A stretch of 64,000 bases of DNA, from assembly GCA_963580455.1 (NCBI GenBank), contig OY756961.1:19821001-19885000 (forward strand), read 5' to 3'. Position numbers and translations under genes: made by a program. This stretch comes from Euonymus europaeus (Eukaryota; Streptophyta; Magnoliopsida; Celastrales; Celastraceae). The notes below the pieces were generated by a model. It searched no databases and was not told the origin of the DNA. It was given only the letters and a program-made list of their open reading frames with translations. Below, in pieces: positions 60,010 through 64,000 of this stretch (its first letter is position 1; each line of letters starts with the position of its first letter).

Positions 60010-60808
60010 GATTTTGTATTTTTTTTAGTTATGTTTATTGATAGTATACAAAATATTATACTATATACTATATATAAATATAAGTTGACATGGCAAATTC
60101 ACTCGCTCGATTTTTCCGCAAGTCCGTCCCGAGGTTTCACATTTTGCAGATCCATTTTGGGGAGGAGAGGAGGTCGTTGACCTCCTCTCCTTTCCCCTCC
60201 CTCTCTTCTTTCTTCCATTGTTTTCATCCTCCCTCCTTTTCAGTTTCTCTCTCTCCTTGTGTTCCATTTCTTCTCACTTTTTCTTCCCCTCCATTTTCAT
60301 CTCTTTTTTTCTCTTTCTATATTCTTCTGTTTTGTTTGCTTTTACTCTTCCTTTCATGTTTTCAATAAAGTGGATGTGAAGCTTCCTCGGATCTCTGCAG
60401 CTAATATGTATTGATGGTAGAAAGTGCAGATCTGGCATACATTCTCTCAGATCTGGATTTGGGCTATTCTTATGAAACTCATGCGGCTGTGGCGCCCATC
60501 TTATTGTGTACTACCCATCGTGTGGTAGCAGTGTCTAAATCTGGTCTTTGTAGGCTATGTGGTGGTGTCGATCTTGTATTTTTATATTCGGTACCATCTT
60601 TTATAGTTTTCTTTGGTTATTTATTCTTCCCTGTTTTAATCTCCCCTGCGCGGGAGTGGTTGTTCTCACTTTGGTGAGTTGTTTTGCCTTTCTGGGAGGC
60701 TTGTTCTGCCTCTTCAGGAGGCTTGTATCTCTCTTTGGAGAGTTTGCTTAATGGAATGTTTCTATTATTATAAAAAAAATACTTTTTTATTATTTTATTT
60801 ATTTTTGC
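60010..60808 (+). other. Possible second non-LTR 3' end with a perfect hairpin
   Basis: A perfect 13-bp stem around a 3-base loop (AGGAGAGGAGGTC, GTT, and its complement, 60063+100 to 60191) lies at 60163-60191. Farther on, repeats of GG(C/A)TTGT and GAGGCTTGT precede AATGGAATGTTTCTATTATT and a short poly(A) at about 60772-60780. This looks like the 3' end of a plant LINE or a derived element. No protein is recognised. Confidence 0.4.
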
Positions 60809-61024
60809 ATGTTTATGATCGAGCATACAATCTGCTATGTTGATTGGAGAATGAACTTGAATGAATATGAAATGCAGGAACTAGCATTTATGGAACAAGC
60901 TGTTTTTTCCTCTCTTTCAAACTCGGTATTCTCATGTGCTACTGGGGCTTATTTGTTGGACTTTATGTTTGATTTACAGAATTTGTTTCTGCCCATTTAT
61001 AAAGATCATAAGCTTGGCCCGTAG
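60809..61024 (+). CDS. Short ORF, unknown, possibly a gene fragment
   Basis: The frame contains NLNEYEMQELAFMEQAVFSSLSNS-like helical sequence and a hydrophobic CATGAYLLDFMFD. Composition looks protein-like, but no start context, splice partner or family is evident. It may be an exon of a decayed gene. Confidence 0.25.
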   Translation: MFMIEHTICYVDWRMNLNEYEMQELAFMEQAVFSSLSNSVFSCATGAYLLDFMFDLQNLFLPIYKDHKLGP

Positions 61025-61249
61025 ATTGTCCAACTTGTACAGATTTATGAAAATAGACAATTGTTTCATTCTAAATGTTTTGTTTCCAAAAAACTTTTAA
61101 GCAATCATCAAGCCTCAATTGTCTAAAATGATCTCAGCCTCTATGGATGTAGTGTACCTAGCATTTTTTTTAGCCTTAATGTGATTTCAGGGTGTAGTGA
61201 CCAATTTTTGTCTAGGCTCAAGTCGGAAAAAAATAATAATAAAGATCCG

Positions 61250-62430
61250 AATACTTTTGTTAGACCCAATCCAGAAGTTCTCACAAATTGACCTCAAAAG
61301 GAGGTCATCCAATTAGGGATGTGCCCAATGTTTTGAAAAATAAAAGCATAAATGGAAGAAAATTAAGGAAAATAAAAAAGGGAAGAAAATCACAAATAAT
61401 AAATAATAAAGGAAAGAAAAAAAAATCAAGAAAAAAGTATATAAAAAAAGAAATCAAATTTTTGGAAGAAAAAGGAAAATTAATCAAGGGAAAAATAAGA
61501 AAGGAAGAAAATAATCAAGAGAAAAGCAAAATTAGAATGAGAAATACTTGGGGTTGAGCTTGATTCGAGGAAACTAGGAATTAGGGAAAGATTTAAGGGA
61601 TTGGAAACTATAAATTTTATTTAAGAAAAATATTATAAATAAGTGGTACGTTTTGGGGTTAGAGACACTTTTTGTAGACCATTTTTCTCCTACTATTACG
61701 CCATTCTCTCCGGACCTTTACAACTTTCTCTGGTAGTGTTTGGTAAACATTTTGCAATTAGCATATAATTTGGCGTATATGTGTTTTGAAATGTTGACAT
61801 ATATGTTGTTTCAAATGTTGTGGGTATTTGGATAAATTTGTTAGGAAAAATATATATGTTGTTTCAAATGTTGTAGGGAATTACATATAGTACCACAAAT
61901 TAATTTACAAATGCAATTTATATATTTTATAAATTAATTTTACATTTTAAATACCACTATTTTAACATTTTTAAAATTTTTAAAACATTTTACATTTTTT
62001 ACACAACTATTCTAACATTCATAATAACATTTATCATATTTTTACATTTTATTACGACTATTCTAACATTTTTAGTAATATTTAGCATATTTTTACATTT
62101 CTTTTTATATAAATATTACAAATATTTCATCACTATCACTACTCGAGCTACTATCATCCATATCTCTACACAAAATAACAAAATATAGTTACAACTAAAG
62201 AAGAGTCATATACAAATCCAAGTAGCCATGCAACAATCCCATCAAAAAAAGATCCAAATCATGGAAAAATTCATAACAAATTACTCATATTCAAATTCAT
62301 CACAAATTTTAACAAAGCTTATTCAAATCCAAGTACTTGACAAATTGAAAGTGGCACAAGAGCACGTACACAGTGCCCTCAAGTTCACAACATCCAAATA
62401 AAAATCTAAAACACATAACAAGTATTGTAG
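61250..62430. other. A-rich, lysine-coding low-complexity and AT-rich DNA
   Basis: The plus-strand open frame at 61288-61557 is almost entirely Lys/Glu/Ile from an A-rich tract and is not convincing as a gene. From about 61860 to 62110, words such as TTTTACATTTT and CTATTCTAACATT recur. Nothing else is recognised. Confidence 0.4.
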
Positions 62431-62437
62431 TAGAACC

Positions 62438-63400
62438 CTAGCCGACTAGACAATCATGTAGTAGAACCACTGTCACCACCATTCTTCCATAACTTTTAAG
62501 ATACCCAAACTGTGCACTTGATGGGAGTGCTAAGAATAGAAACCTCTGAGAATTAGTATTGAAAAGTTCAATCCCATAGTAGAAGATTTCAGGATAAGAG
62601 TTATCAATATCCAGCTCTACTAGTGCCTTCACAGCCTGCTCATACATTGGGTCAATATACCTTTCAATTTTCTTGGCCTCATAGTATTCTTTCTTCATAG
62701 CAAAGTAGGCATGTTGTTATTCATTCTAGGTGCTCACAAGGCCTACCATATTCTGAAATGACTCACTGGTTTTCCCATTTTCAGAATTAGCCTTCTTTTT
62801 GCCATTCCTGTCTGCCCCACTTGTACGAGATCTCTTCTCGAATGTCATGGACTCTTGACCTGGAGTAGTGGTGTTCACAAGGGAATGACCAGTGGAGTGT
62901 AGATCAACCATCTTATCAAGCTCAGTTTGAGTTGGAAGTTGCAAAGTGTAGCAGTCATCCTCGAAAAATGGCTCTAGCCTATCATTAGCAGTGGTCGGTG
63001 CAATGCATTCTTCACCCGTAGCGTTCTTGCCTCCCAACAATAGGTCTTGCTCCTCACGCAAAGGTAAACCAGCAATTCAAAACTTCTTGTATAGTGGATT
63101 CTCCAATATGAAGCAAAATTATTAGTTCATAACTGGAAATGGTAGAAGATAAATGTAAAATGTAAAAATTGCTAAACAAGTGACAATGGGTGTGGCATCC
63201 ACCATGCCTATCTCTGGATTAACACGCAATCCAATCTCAACATTGTTCAACTTTTTGAAGAGCTACCAATTTTGTTTCATATTGTCATGCTTAGTCTTTA
63301 ACTTCTCGAAGGTGAAGATGAAACTGATTAGCTGCTTAAACTCATCACTCTCCCCTCGGTGTTTTGCATAATCTTTTTCCCTTTCCTACTCATCTTATGT
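62438..63400 (-). pseudogene. Myb/SANT-like protein fragment (Harbinger ORF1 type)
   Basis: Reading the minus strand, about 63370-63180 gives NW.LFKKLNNVEIGLRVNPE and GMVDATP, the end of a Myb/SANT-like domain. Then 63061-62726 has an acidic/hydroxyl-rich middle (MREEQDLLLGGKNATGEE, EKRSRTSGADRNGKKK), and 62698-62438 a helical C-terminus (MKKEYYEAKKIERYIDPMYE). The layout parallels the fragment at 27753-28860. Gaps with stops between the frames suggest introns or decay. The start of the protein would lie further right, in the tandem repeats. Confidence 0.5.
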
Positions 63401-63562
63401 TACTATAAAGCAACACAATCATGTGCCAAAGCAAAAAGAAATCAAGAAAAATTATTTCAAATGCAGATCAGGTACAAGAATACATGTTGAGGTACAAGAA
63501 TGCATGTTCGGTGAGCCAAATGCGTTGGAAACTTCAACAAATCCAGAATTAGATCCAAATAG

Positions 63563-64000
63563 TCTCATTCAGCCATAAAAAATAACTGGAGTCCTAAAAA
63601 TGTGCAAAATAGAGTCAAGGATGGCAATTCTATTTGCTTATTGCCTTAAACAGTGTGCACATGCCATGAAGAAGTGTGAAGGAGCCAGAAAATACAATTC
63701 AGATTGCTATAAGCATAAACAGTTTGCATATGCCTATAAACAGTCTCATTCAACCATATAGAGTCAAGGATGGCAATTCTATTTGCTTATACCCTAAACA
63801 ATGTGTACATGCCATGAAGAAGTGTGAAGGAGGCAGAAAATGCAATTGAGATTGCTATAACCATAAATAGTTTGCGTATGCCAGTAAACAGTCTCATTCA
63901 GTCATAAAATAATCACATGAGTCCTAAAAATGTGCAAAATAGAATCAGGGATGGAAATTCTATTTGCTTATACCTTAAACAGGGTGTACATGACATGAAG
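63563..64000. repeat. Three-copy tandem repeat running off the window
   Basis: The unit contains CAAGGATGGCAATTCTATTT, GAAGAAGTGTGAAGGAG(C/G)C and AGTCTCATTCA. Equivalent points fall at 63611, 63760 and 63941, spacings of 149 and 181; the longer spacing includes the AGTCCTAAAAATGTGCAAAA segment that is missing from the second copy. The copies are very similar and the last is cut by the window end. Confidence 0.85.

Noticed and set aside
61288..61557. An 89-codon lysine-rich ORF
   Set aside because: Composition follows directly from an A-rich low-complexity tract; no domain or splice signals.

Overview
This window is nuclear DNA of a flowering plant, most likely a eudicot. The evidence is GT-AG spliced genes, a cytosolic HSP90 ending in MEEVD, a RALF peptide precursor, a plant-type farnesyl diphosphate synthase, AT-rich intergenic DNA, and a dense mixture of plant transposable elements. 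I do not recognise the species.

Four host genes are well supported. HSP90 (4878-8319, +, three exons, 699 aa) and a RALF-type secreted peptide (9175-9510, -) sit convergently near the left end. A five-exon gene of unknown function (16005-18985, -, 188 aa) encodes a polyglycine tract followed by one hydrophobic segment. Farnesyl diphosphate synthase (38774-42613, -, twelve exons, 342 aa) has every exon phase in register. An in-frame upstream extension of 43 codons (to 42742) could specify an organellar isoform.

The rest is mostly mobile DNA, largely degraded. From left to right: a broken MULE transposase (840-3521, -); a cluster of two head-to-head inverted, tRNA-headed repeats (10097-10835) lodged in a dead Ty1/copia element (10836-14790, -); a 6.3-kb MULE (19379-25650) with terminal inverted repeats of about 2 kb made of a degenerate 'TTGAGAAC' minisatellite, carrying Ulp1-protease and transposase remnants; PIF/Harbinger remnants (27025-28860, -); a Ty3/gypsy gag-pro fragment (31480-34650, -); and a 2.6-kb TIR element with a perfect 10-bp target duplication (35073-37669). 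To the right of FPPS lie a foldback element (43098-43931); a copia 3' LTR plus RNase H fragment (44634-46650, -) abutting a gypsy gag-pro fragment (46663-48900, -); a copia element (50334 to about 56340, +); an L1-type LINE with an RNase H domain (about 56340-60009, +); and a second Myb/SANT-type fragment (62438-63400, -) followed by a tandem repeat that runs off the window.

The host genes show no operon-like relationship. The main interaction visible is between genes and elements: the large MULE lies directly against the promoter of the unknown gene, at a site II-like (TGGGCC) palindrome, and a foldback repeat occupies FPPS intron 5. The most unusual structures are the satellite-armed MULE and the zero-spacer palindrome cluster.
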